A stretch of 64,000 nt of DNA from contig NC_034411.1 in NCBI RefSeq assembly GCF_002078875.1, positions 53,039,069-53,103,068 on the forward strand. The letters run 5' to 3'. Below the pieces are notes generated by a model. It saw only the letters and a list, made by a program, of their open reading frames with translations, searched no databases and was not told the DNA's origin. A program made the translations under genes and the position numbers. Origin of the DNA: Numida meleagris. Its lineage: Eukaryota; Chordata; Aves; Galliformes; Numididae. This document shows, one piece after another, positions 1 through 11,825 of this stretch (the stretch's first letter is position 1; each line of letters begins with the position of its first letter).

Positions 1-2467
1 ATGAAATGCTAGGTCATGGGGCTAATGAATGCAATGGTGACAAAACGTACTTACTGATGACTCATGACATACCACGCTGCTAATACATAACAATAATGCT
101 TTCATTAGGAAACACCAATTCTATGAACATAAAGCACTTTGTAATATTAACACTGCCATCCCGTGAGAGGTGAATAAATAACTTGTATTATATTGTAAAT
201 ACAGGTTTATCAACTGTAATTCACAGATTTTTCTCTTTTCTCCTTTGCAGTATTACAGGCAATAGCTCTTATCCCTGGCTCTCTATAATGATTGAAATAC
301 AGAAGCAAATACAAAGTTACACCTGCTCATTCTAAAGCTGCCTTTACCATTAAATGTTTATTAAAACAGTTTTTAAGGTGCAAAGATTCTGCACTAGTAC
401 CATCTGTAATATTATAATATAAATATATATATTAAAAGAAAGTAATCCAAGACATATTTCATGGTGATTCGGAGATATTTATATATTTACTGGATTTGTT
501 TACTTTCTAATACTTAGATATTGTCAACAAGAATAAAAATGTAAAATATACTCACTAACATTGTTTCGGGACATAAACTGCTTACTAACTACAGCCAGAA
601 AGAAATTTCTCCTTACTGTGCATTATTTTAAAATTAGGCAGATAGCATAGGGTTTATTGCTTCCTCTGAAGTTTCTGGCATTGACATCTTATACAGATAG
701 GGTCAACTGGATGGATCTACTGATCTCTTCTGCTGACAAAATTGCACAGTGCATTTACTTATACATTGAGTTATAGGATTCAAAACTTTCCTCTCCCAAG
801 TAAAATGGCCGTCATCTTGCACTGTAATGTATTTTTGCTAATGGTGCTTTGTCCAAGTTTTCATTTCATTCATTCTCATTATTCTTTCCATTAGTATAGA
901 AAAAATACAATGTTCATCTTTTTTCCAGTAGTGCTTCTAGACCTGTCACTCTCTAAGTCAAGATTAGAGGCTCTGATATTTTAAGAAATTAATAGGTTAA
1001 GTATAAAAACTAAGGGTGGGGGATGGTTGGAACTGATGGACCACAGATGTCACATAAATGCACTAGTTTTTAGAACAAATCCCAATATACAGTATTGCAA
1101 TCAGATTATGATTTATTTTTGGAGCACAGAAACTCTCTTACAAGAAAGAGCCAAAGATATTCTGAAACTTGGCTGTGTTCACATTCACAAAGGATTTTCT
1201 AATGCCTAAGCTATGATTCGGAGTCTCTGTTTACCCATGAGTTCAACCTAGCATTCAGAGGATTTATAAATATTTGCAAAGTTGCTTGTTTCCACACAAG
1301 GTCAGCAAACAATATGGAGTACATCATTATAAATCTCTCAGAAACCATACTACGTAATAAACACAGAAGTTTTCAAAGTAACGCGTGTACATTAAGGGTA
1401 TGCCTGGTACAATAAACTGTCATGTGCAAATCTTCGAACCAGCTCACTTTCCAGGAGCAAGAAAGGACTGCTGGGGTGTAACTCTGCAAGGACAAATCAA
1501 CCTAAGCTATACTGTTATCCAAACTAGTCGATTCATATATTGCCTGCCATTTAGAAACAACATGAGGCTGATGGACTAGAACTATAATAAAAGTGTTTTT
1601 TTGATACAACGTAAGTTGTTCTTCCTTAAGCTGGGGAACAAACAGGCTATTGCAATTTGGAAGATAACTTCCTCTTTTATGAGGAGTTAATATTTCAATA
1701 CTTTTTTTTCCCTAACAATTTTAAACCAGCTTAAATATTTACTAAGAAATCTTTCTCTCTTTTTTGGAATTTTTATCCTCTGTCTTTTTTTTTAATGTGA
1801 AATAGGTAATGAAGAAATTCAAGAAAAGGTTATTGCTCTGTTCCGAGGATTTTAGGAATTCCATTCTGATTTGCTGTATCCAGGATAAGCTTTAATTACC
1901 TCTGTTCTTGAAGGTCTTATGTATCATCTTATTCAGGTTTCCTTTGAAACCACAGCACTCACTGCCCCAGGTAGTTTACACTTCAGAATAAGAGATACTA
2001 CATCTCTTACTGATGCAGAAAAGCACAGTGTGAATTTTTAATGGGATCTACTCTCTGTATCCCTTTTCTACTTGGGCAATAGGGCTAGTTTCAGGGAAAG
2101 AACAGAAAGTGACAGGAGTAAAAACAAACAGAAGGAAAATAGAGTATCCTTCAATCAAGCAATATTTGCAGCCATCTCCTAAGGGTATAATTTGTGTGGT
2201 TCTGTTATATCTCATTTCAGTAAGGGCTAGTGTAAAAGGGGGGTAAAAAGAGCCTAGAAGACATGGCAGGGAGGTGGGCATGGACAGGGAGATTTAATCA
2301 GACTGACATAGTTAATATATATTCTCTATGAAAGAGTAGTCTCCAGGGTCATGGTTTCAGTGTTTAACAAAACTTCAGAAATTTTGGAGAGCTAGACTGA
2401 GTCAGAATTGATTTTTCTCTGTTTACTACATTCCCCAGGTGAAAAGCTAATGAACCAAGGCTAAAAC

Positions 2468-2507
<40 letters not shown>

Positions 2508-4300
2508 GAAGGCTTTATTTCTAAGTAGCTGAAAAAAAAAAGATAGGTTACTTAGAGAGCTGTGATAAAAATATCATCCAGGAAGATCAGGAATGAACTT
2601 TCATGCTTCAGAGCAGGCACCTCACTAGCCACTGAGAGAAGAAACAAAGATTGTACTGACAGTGCAGAGCATGCTCTATGATGACAAACTGTTCTAAGCA
2701 GGAAGTGCATGGTAAACACAAAAGTGTAAGTCCACGTGGACACCTCTTAACCAGTAGATATGTAAGTATATGACCACAGGAATTTTGACATTTCCAGAAA
2801 TTCTGAGGTAAAGAATTTAATTTAAGAACTATAATTTCTAGGGAAAAATGCCAGAAGCCAGAATCCTAGGTTGCAAATTAGGACTTCAAGGGAGAGATTC
2901 AGGGCTCGAAGGCCCACTAGTTTGGTTAAATCAACCTCAGCAATATGATATAATGCTTTCCTTCCATCACTTTCTTCTCACTCTGACAGAGGCACCACAC
3001 GAAAAGATACATATTCTTTGGTTCCAGAGCTTCACATTTGTTCTTCTTAATATAAGAATACTTGGACTCTGCTTTGCATATGGAGACCTTTCTTGTTTTT
3101 CAGAAAAGAAAATGGAACAAAACCATTTAACTCCTTTTACTGTCCTACCCTTTCATCACAGAAAGTCCAAAGCAACTTTTTATCTCAGACTCCTTTGTAT
3201 CCAGGAGGAGTGACGAAATCAGTACTGTTTGATCAGAAATAAAGGGGTCATTTTGAGTGCTGGAGATATGCTATGATAAAGTTGCTGATTATGAATGGCA
3301 GAGATTTTTCTAAGTTTCACTTTTTTCTCTTATTGCAAATCCATTTATCAAGGCTTTTCTACAGAATTCTACTAGGTTTTGTTAAACAGCATTTTGGAAA
3401 AGTTTATTATAACAGAGTTGAAACTATAGAACATGTATGACTCACACTCTACTCCAGCTCATGTGGAATTATACAAGTAGATTATGTGATTAAAAATACA
3501 CACAGGCTCCATAACCTGGTGGTTAAGATATTTATCCATGACATTAAATTCAACAAACCTAATATAACTTACCCTCAGTGTACTGGGATTTTAGGGTAGG
3601 TTTGACTGTGATCTGTCTGTCTGTCTCAAGTTTTTCAGCTTCACTTCCACACTTGGGCTAAAGTAAGCACTGTTTCTTCTCAAAAACTCATCATTCTGCT
3701 TTGGGTTGGAAAGTTGTTTCCCTTTGAATTTTAGTTTCACAATGTAAAAAGTGCAGTATTGATCTTTTTCTTCAAATAACAGAATACACAGAGTAATTAA
3801 AGAAAATACTAGCTATTCCTTTTGTTCCTCTGTTTTGTATTTATGTTCCTTAGATTTGTCACTGGCTTGCGCAACCTACTTAAGATGACTTTAGAATCCC
3901 ATAAAAATTTCAGGGATTTATTATTGTAAAAATAATGAAGCCACTCAAAATAGCTTAGAAGGAAAAGAAGATGCTAAAGGGCTATAATACTGATATCTAT
4001 GTCTGTATGAAAAACATCAGGTCAGGAATGTAAACCCATTCACTTTTTCTTAATAAAAAAAGGAAGGCAGATAGAAAACTGATGTAGGTCAGGCAGTGAA
4101 GAAGGACACTACTAACAGATAGTAGTGTCTTCCCTTATTCTATTTTGGGGAAAAAAATAATACAAATTCCTTTCTTCCTTATAATTCATAGGGCATACTC
4201 AGGAAACATAAAAACACCTGAAAGTTGTGAACCATGATACAGTTAATGCTAGTTAGCATCTTCAGATTTAGTCAACATGAAGGTAGCATTCTCCCTCCAC
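1..4300. other. Unique AT-rich DNA, no gene seen
   Basis: No convincing gene is visible in this stretch. Open frames are short and without recognisable domains, including a 121-codon frame at 2848-3213 that shows no motif. The main landmark is a pure A-tract at 2472-2505. Short CTGT repeats occur near 3615. No transposon ends were recognised. Confidence 0.6.
2472..2505. repeat. Poly-A tract, 34 bases
   Basis: An uninterrupted run of about 34 A. It has no CR1 or other element visible immediately upstream. It could be the tail of a very old retrocopy or simply an expanded mononucleotide repeat. Confidence 0.9.
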
Positions 4301-4301
4301 A

Positions 4302-4433
4302 GAGATCTCCAAAAGCCATCTAGACATGTGCAACCTGCTGTAGATATCTCTTGCTTAATCAAGGGAGATGGAGCTGATGACCTTCAGAGGTGCCTTCCAA
4401 ACTGCACTTTTCTGAGATTCTGTGATTCTGTGA
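4302..4433 (+). mobile_element. CR1 LINE 3' tail, old fragment
   Basis: About 130 bases resemble the last part of a CR1 element. There is a stretch reading gctgatgaccttcagaggtgcc, close to the CR1 3' untranslated sequence seen in the better copies at 18.5 and 25.5 kb. It is followed by two copies of an ATTCTGTG octamer at 4417-4433, the CR1-type terminal repeat. Divergence from those copies is high, so this is probably an old insertion. No coding sequence survives. Confidence 0.7.
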
Positions 4434-6447
4434 ATTCAAAAGTACATCAGAAGATACAACCAGATAGTAGTTCTGACAGTGCTCTGAGCTATTAGGCTAG
4501 AGCAATGGCAAAAGTAGTCAAATGAATGTTTTCATTACCTTTGATGGATGAATAAAAACAGCCCACAGTAAAATACTCTTTCACCAAAGAACCACACAGA
4601 TCTCCCACCCACTGACTTCTTTTTTTTTTTTTTTTCTCTTCAATAAAGGCCATTTCAGCAGAAGAACTTACAAAGGCTTACAATAGAAAACTCACCTTCT
4701 CAGTAGATACATCTAACCTGCAATAGAGAGAATACTCAAAAGATACTGGTTTTTTAAGAAGTAGTCAATTACAGTTTTCAAAAATAGTTTTTTTTTCAGA
4801 CTTTATTGTGACAGTTTGCTTTATGATGTCATGCCTGGGCAAATATAGAGCCATAATTGCATAGCTATGACTCATTGCAAACCAATCAGTGCAGTCAGTT
4901 TCGTAATGCTATTTTCTACTATAACATTGTTATTGTAAAGGCAGGAATTCTTTAATCATCAGGTTGAATGTCTGCCAAGAGCTCATTTTATTGACCATTA
5001 ACATGCTTCTGTTTAGAATAAATGCTACAACATCACTGTTTCCAATAGCAGATTTGTTCTGCAGTGGTTTTTCGTTGGACAATCTGCAACCAAACGATAG
5101 ATCAAATAAAATGTTTATCATCTGCAAATGTATTGGACATTCACAAATGAAGGTCCTAGTCCAAAATGCATTAAATTCACTAGTAAAATTCACTGATTTA
5201 TGAAAGTGTTGTTATCAAACCACATACAAGAAAAGAACAAAATTCGTATTTTTGTTGACAAATGCTAATCTTCCTCAAAAATTTTCTGTTCCAAAAAGTA
5301 AAACTAATATCTGCATCCAAATACCACAACTACATGTCTTTTGATGTTCAGCAGCTCTTGGCAACTCAAATATAGTTTTCAGTAAGGTTACAGTTTTAGA
5401 ACATTAGATGGAAAGTGGTAAATCCACCACTGGATTGTAGGAATCTTTTTTAGTGACAGTATTACAGCTTCCTCCCTCTGTCAATGGATTTCATGTGAAG
5501 CACAACGTGATGCTTTTTTATTCAGAGAATCATTTTCCACCTGCTACAAAGAGGTATGTTGTTGGCAGATATTTCAATGATCTGAAAATTGAGATGAAGT
5601 AAAAATATACAGATAGCCATATTGACTCTAGTGGCAGAATTATGAGTTGGTTCCCAATCTCTGCAAAGCATGTATGAAATTTTATGCCAGTACCTAAACA
5701 CATCTACAGCTGTAACTGCAGCCCCATTCACTAAAAAAAAAAAAAAAAAAAAAAAAAAAANAAAAAACCACCCTATTTATCAAAATACATTCTCTTTGGG
5801 CAATAAAACTATGAAAAAAATCATGTAATTATGTTACATTTTATCTTTAAGTACACAAGTTTAGATTCTATAGGAATAATCTCACTGCATTGACCCATTA
5901 GTGCGAAATAAAGATTTCTTACTGTTTTCTCTTTTTTCTCTTTTTCTTATTCAGTTTACCAAGAAAAGTGTGCAGAGAGTAATAAAAAAAAGCTTTTTTC
6001 TAAGACTTTAAAAGAAATGAATTTACTATTTCTTTTCAGCTTCATGTACATCAGTAGAATCATATGACATTTATCACAAATAATCAATTCAATCAATGAT
6101 AAAGAAAAAGGAAACAGTTTAGTATGGTAATGTACTTAAGATATGTTTATATACCAAAACAAATCTGATTATGTGAGTCCTTAAATAAACAGAAGTTTTG
6201 TTTTCAACTAGTCAGCAATTTGTGAAACTTTTAACTGTCATGAAATTAAAATAGGTTTTATTAGTACTAAAGAAACACAAGAAGTACCAAGAAAAAATAT
6301 TTCCATAACTCTCCAATGAATAAATCAGTCTTTTACAATAGAAGTATCACGAGGGAAAACAGTTTGGCCAGTTCAAATTGCAGATTAGACACTATCTATT
6401 TAGAGAACTAAGATTTACAGACTAATGATTCAGTGTTTGTCACAGAC
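4434..6447. other. Unique AT-rich DNA
   Basis: No gene was recognised. It holds a T16 run at 4620-4635 and an A-tract interrupted by N at 5733-5767. The overlapping open frames on both strands near 4930-5203 show no domain and are most likely chance. Confidence 0.6.
5733..5767. repeat. Poly-A tract containing an unresolved base
   Basis: A run of about 35 positions, all A except an N at 5761. The N probably marks uncertain homopolymer length in the assembly rather than a biological feature. Confidence 0.9.
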
Positions 6448-6815
6448 TCACAGAAATATTAAGTTTGAAGAAGGCCTCTAAGATCATCTAGTCCAACAAT
6501 CCACCTACCACTGATATTGCTCGCTTGGACATCAAACCATGTCTGTAAATACTACATCTGCCCTTTTCTTAAATACCTCCAGAGTCTGTGACTCCATCAC
6601 CACCCCTGGGCAGCTTGTTCCAATGCCTCATCACTCTTCCTGAGAAGAAATTCATAATATCCAATATGAACATCCCCTGGCACAACTTGAGGCCATTGCC
6701 TCTTGTCCTATTGCTTTAATTACATAGGAGAAGAAGTTAATCCCCACCTCACCACAGCCTCCTTTTCAGGGAGTTCTAGAGAGCAATGAGGTCTTCCCTT
6801 AGCCACATCTTCTCC
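6448..6815 (-). mobile_element. CR1 LINE 3' fragment, minus strand
   Basis: The plus strand reads as the reverse complement of a CR1 tail. It has a degenerate terminal repeat at the left, then stretches equivalent to 'ctagtccaacaatccaccta' and 'cctctTGTCCTATTGCT'. These match in order the same segments of the cleaner minus-strand copy at 28945-29590. It covers the 3' UTR and the end of ORF2, and the frame is destroyed by stops. It is 5' truncated at about 6815, as is usual for CR1. Confidence 0.85.
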
Positions 6816-6835
6816 AACATTTGATGATTCTGAAT

Positions 6836-6872
6836 GTTTTGTTTTGTTTTGTTTTTGTTTGGTTTGTTGGTT
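6836..6872. repeat. (GTTTT)n-like simple repeat
   Basis: Three to four GTTTT units run into GTTTG and GGTTTGTTGG variants, directly beyond the 5' side of the CR1 fragment that ends near 6815. Confidence 0.8.
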
Positions 6873-7615
6873 GATCTATTCAGGAAGCAAGAGCACAGGC
6901 ACTCCTGGTGCTTCAGGCCATTTCTCTTTCTCATTTCTCCTGTTTAGGAAGTCATATGGGGATAATGCTTTGGAATTTAGTGGATAAACCAATACTGTCT
7001 TTTAAACAATCTTGAGATTGTCCTCAAAGGTAAAATTAATGTCTAGAAATGTACTTAAAATATTTCAGATCTCCCATCCAATTATAGCCCATGCTTTAGT
7101 ATCCCAGTGCTCTTTATCCATCAGCAGACTGCTGGAAAGCAGGTGAAAGCAGATGAAGATTTAAGTCTGTTTGTTATTAGTCATAGGCCATGGTAGGTTA
7201 CCCAGAGCATTTAAAAAAATCCATTAAATTCTGGTTCAAATTTGATTTGACATATGACATGTAAATTCATGTAATTTCAACCATGTGATTCTGGGAAAAC
7301 CTACTTTCAGATAAAGACATATCTAAAAGCAGTTATGGTCAAATCAGATACTATGCTGCAGGTACCCAGGATGTATCATTGAACTAGGATCAAGAAAACT
7401 TCTGCTCTCTCTCCCTTTTCCAATGCTGATGTGATCAAGTTCTCTCTCCTTGCATTGTATGACCACTGACAGCTGTCTGTTGCAAAGAAAGGTGAAGATA
7501 TCCACTGAAACAGCCAGAGCAAAATTTCTCAAATGCAGAAAAAGAATTTAACAGAAATCCTCCTTTAATTGCACTAGTCAGAAAAGAAAACAGCCACAGT
7601 TATTGTCAGAAGTCT
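6873..7615. other. Unique DNA, nothing recognised
   Basis: No gene or repeat was recognised. A 62-codon frame on the minus strand at 7344-7532 has no domain signature. Confidence 0.55.
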
Positions 7616-7712
7616 CAGTGTTTGGGCACTCTTGCCCTGCCCTGCCCTACAAAGACCTCCAGCCAGACCCCCCTCAACCTGTTACATGAGGCTCTGTTCT
7701 GAGCATCCAGGC

Positions 7713-7943
7713 CTAAACATATTCCTTGCTTTTCCTGACTTGCTCCTCGGGCTTCTGCACTGATCTTGTACCAGTCTCACCATCCCTCATTTTCTTGATG
7801 ATCACTGCATTGTAGATGGACAGTATCCCTTCCAGCACACCAGCCTGGGTCATGTAGGTTAGGCCCTGCTTGTACTGGGGGACAATCTCGTCTCCCAGCT
7901 CAGCCTTCCTTGTGGGGAGGCAGGTGAGGAAGCAATGAGAGTC
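7713..7943 (-). pseudogene. Possible retrocopy fragment of unidentified gene
   Basis: This is a visibly more GC-rich island (about 7620-7960) in AT-rich surroundings. The minus strand has 76 sense codons between an upstream TGA (7944-7946) and a TAG (7713-7715). The frame includes LGDEIVPQYKQGLTYMTQAG and then VLEGILSIYNAVIIKKM, ordinary globular-protein composition with a charged tail. I do not recognise the family. No splice sites or poly-A tail are evident, so it may be an exon-derived or processed-pseudogene fragment rather than a working gene. It could also be chance, since it is short and begins without a good start codon. Confidence 0.3.
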
Positions 7944-9753
7944 TCATCTTCTCTCTTCCACTGCCACTCAAAATACCTGGCTATAGCAGCTGTGTATGTG
8001 GAATGTGTTTCTGTGTAAAGTACTGTCTACTAGAATTGTGGTGGACAATGGCTACAGGAAATAAGCATTGGATCTGAAGATAATGATGGAATTTACTTGG
8101 AGACTTGAAGACATCATGAATGCAACACAGAAAATTTCAGATCTTGAAGACAGTACCTGGCACGGGGGAAGGAAGAAGGTGTTAGTACATGCTTCAAAAA
8201 GAGGGCAAAAGCAATGAGGATATAACACTCAATACAAATCTGATTTAAAAAAAAACAAACATTTTGAAAGAGGAAGTCTGATTAAGGGCCCAGAAGGAAG
8301 ACTGTAAAGAATAACATTTCAGGCTGACTCTGAGAACGGGAAAAAGCTGGGCCTTATGGATGAATGCTGTGTATTTAACACCAACAGGTCCATCCACAGA
8401 GCAAAGCCAGGGAGGAAAGTTGTGAAAGTTATTAATGTACATGCAAATATGGTTCTTGAAAGGATGCAGAAATGTACTATTCAAACATCAAAAAGGATTA
8501 TCATCCTGATCCCATCAGGACTAATTAAACCTGGTTATATCAAGCAAGATGAAAGGGTTCCCAATACATCAGATCACTTGGAAAGACAGCTTCCAAAGCC
8601 TGTTGTCTTCCCAGAGTGGTTGGTTGCCTTCTTGGCTAGTGTCTTCCAGCTGCTATATAACATCCCTAAGTAAATGAGGACTGGTTGTTTTTTTTACTTC
8701 CCTTAGATCTTTTATAAATATTTTTATTTTATTTTAGTGTTTCTCATGACATACTGGTGTCTATTTTTGACAGACAACTATTTTAGGGATTTATTGTCTT
8801 CACTTTGTTTGAATTCATGGACATCTATTGAAAAATATGTAACAATCAGGATGTTGCCAAATGAGCATGCAACAAATCAAAATACAAAGTCACAAAGATT
8901 CCATCCCCAGCACTATACTTTATTACACCCACAATGTAACACGTTTCCTATTACAGGAATTGCATGATCTATTTTCAAAAGCCTCCACTAGAAGCATAGA
9001 GGAAAAGATCCTGTTAATGACCAGTAACAGATGGGAAAAGATGCTCAATATGATCTGGAAAATAACTTGAAATTTTAAAGAACGTTGTGATAGCAATAAC
9101 AGAAAATAAAAAAAGACTCATATACCTAATGGAAATATTTCTATTCAGCTATAAAATCTTAAAATGAACTCAGATTAACAAATAATACGGTAGACTAACA
9201 ATTACTAAGTAGTTAACTTAATTTTTCTAATTATGGGAAACCATTTCAAGATATAATCTTATGATTTTAAATCAAAACTTTTGATTGTTTAAAAAAATAC
9301 TACAGACCTTCATTTGGTCATAATGGCATAGTAAATAGAGATAGGTAGACAAAGGTGCATATAAGCTTGAAGAATCAGTGCTCAGACCTTCACATTTAAT
9401 AGGAAAACACTAAGATTTTTTAAGGATATACTAGACTCAAACCATAAACTCAAGCTTTCTGAATGCCTACAAAGTAAAGGTTAGTGAGTTCTGCTCATTC
9501 ACATCCTCAAAGTGAAGATAATCTTCTCCGTACTTCCACTGAACATCAACCACTCCTGCTCCATTCCTATCAAAGTCCTTTGTAGCTCCTTGTCAGATAT
9601 CAGGTCAGAGCTCATAATAAACATAATGCTTGAAATGATGTTCATTATTTATCTACTGATTTATCAGCATAGCAGAATTCAGTCAGGGACATGTCTTATG
9701 CCAAGGTCAGTCTATTTTTTGCAAATATCTCCAGGCAGCTGAGGAGCTTGAAC

Positions 9754-9769
9754 TTTTTTTTTTTTTTTT
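9754..9769. repeat. T16 homopolymer
   Basis: A run of sixteen T. There is no associated element. Confidence 0.85.
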
Positions 9770-11767
9770 GTCTTCCTGGAGAAGTATATAATAACCACCA
9801 TGTTAGAAAAATCAGAAGGGGAAAATACAAATAACAGTGTCTGACAGTTAAGATCTGAAGCTTGAAGACTAGAAAACAATTCATTGAAGATGATTGTCCA
9901 GTCTTGTTGTACAAGTAAACTTCTGTCAAGCTCAGTCTCTTTTGAAGATTTTGGTAACCACACATTTCTTCATTGTAGTGTTGAAGTTGCAAAGTTAATT
10001 TGTTCTCCTTTTCCACAGAAGGGAGTAAATGTAGAAAATAAAAACAAAGTTCCCTTGCATTCCACTTACTTCAACTCATAAGGAAATATTCATGTAATTT
10101 GCCTTTTAAATCATTAGCATATATAAATTACGGAGTTTTTTCTTATATTCATGTTTCTTGTAGAGCAGTAATATATTTACAGATCTCCTTTCATCAACAT
10201 TTTCTCATATAAAAGCTCAGCAAGCAGCCACATTATCTTCAAAGCACCAACAAAAGTGAATATTGTAACTCACTTCATATTAAAAACATCTTTAAAAACA
10301 GTGTGTATTATGAATTAAGAAATATCAAGATGAAACAAAGTAGGAGAAGAGAAATACTACCCTGAGAGTAGAGGCTCCTGTTATGTTCTTCAGCGTAGAT
10401 CAATGAAGTTTTGATGCAAACACAGTGCTTAGTTACAAAGGCAAAAGTCCAGCAATTCACTTTACACAGAGAGATTCCACTGCCCTCTTGAAGCTTCATT
10501 GACTTCAGTTGACTCCCATGTGGAGTCAGTTGCAGAATCAGAGACTCAAGTAATGATGGTGCTATGAGGGCCTGAGTCTTTGTCCATTAAACTGTGATTT
10601 TTTTACAGGTGACTTTGTGGATTTCAGATACAGATAGTTTAGAAAGTATAATCACTTCAAATGCATTTCTGAATTAAAATATTTTCTTTCAGTTACTGCA
10701 TATAGATGATAAACTCAGCTGCATAGGAAAGTAAATAGAAAGAAACGTAAGGAAAGCTGAGATACTAACTGCTTCAACTAACATAAAAAGAGGGAAAAGT
10801 GCTGGGTGTTTTTTTTCCATGTGTATATTTGATCTTTTTCCCCTGAATTTTCAAAACATCAAAAATTTCTCTTCCACTACTGTGGTTATCTGCAGTGCAT
10901 TTCACCTTTAAAGGGTCCACCCAAAAACTGATAGTTTTTTACATTCACGGTTTGACTCATTGTTAATTAAAGTCAGTCAACGCAGCTGAAACAGTTATAG
11001 ACGCTCTTTTGGATTTAAATGTTTCATAATTACAGTTACAAATCACACAACAGTTACAATCAAATGCAACTAAATTTTTTGTTTACATAGGCTACATTTC
11101 TCAGTGTTGTCATTTTTATGGCTTTACAGTGAAAGGAAAAATCCACCTTTGTACACAGTTTCTTCATATATTTTTATCTTATGTCACTGTCACAAGAAGA
11201 AATACTGATGATAATGCTTACTTCAGTAAGAGCTAAGAGAATTTCTCTGCATATTGTGTTTTGGAGGCATTGTGATCTGTTTTCATTGAACCTGGGTCTC
11301 ATGAGAAGAATTACCCATCTCAAAATCTTATTAACACTAATTATTTCCCTTAAGTAAGCAAACCAGAGAGATTTTTAGAAGCTAAGATCTATAATGGAAG
11401 GCTACAAAACACATATATGGTAAATGGTTGTATTTCCTTTGTTATTCCAAATTCAATTTTCATTTTTGAGTTTGTACATTGTCTGATTTTTTCAGACACT
11501 TGAGGCAAGATCATTAGCTTTACCTACACTTGCTCCATGCAATAAATACAAAACATACCATCACAAATAAAAGATAGTACTGTAAACATGAAATATTTAT
11601 ACTATTTTGGATTACTGAATTCCAGAAGTCTTGCCGACTCTTTTACCACTCACACTACTGTAAAGAAAAAGAATTAATGACATTTGTCTGTGATAGATAG
11701 ACCATAGCATAAAATTCATGCATCTGAATACTAGCAGGCACCTTTACAGTAGTTTTTGAAAGCATCA

Positions 11768-11825
11768 TCTATAGTATTCAATTGCTAGAGATTAAGTCTA
11801 TAACATTCAATTGCTGGACATTAAA
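11768..11825. repeat. 29-bp tandem duplication
   Basis: Two adjacent 29-base units (11768-11796 and 11797-11825) each begin TCTATA and contain CATTCAATTGCT or TATTCAATTGCT followed by an ATTAA-type end. They differ at only a few positions, so this is a small local tandem duplication in unique sequence. Confidence 0.8.

Noticed and set aside
2472..2505. Poly-A as tail of a processed pseudogene
   Set aside because: No gene-like or LINE-like sequence is visible in the preceding several hundred bases.
2848..3213. 121-codon open frame on the plus strand
   Set aside because: No domain, no codon-like composition bias, no nearby splice or promoter support. Length is within chance expectation for 64 kb in six frames.
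8356..8673. 105-codon frame on the plus strand
   Set aside because: Partly overlapped by an antisense frame of similar size. No motif.
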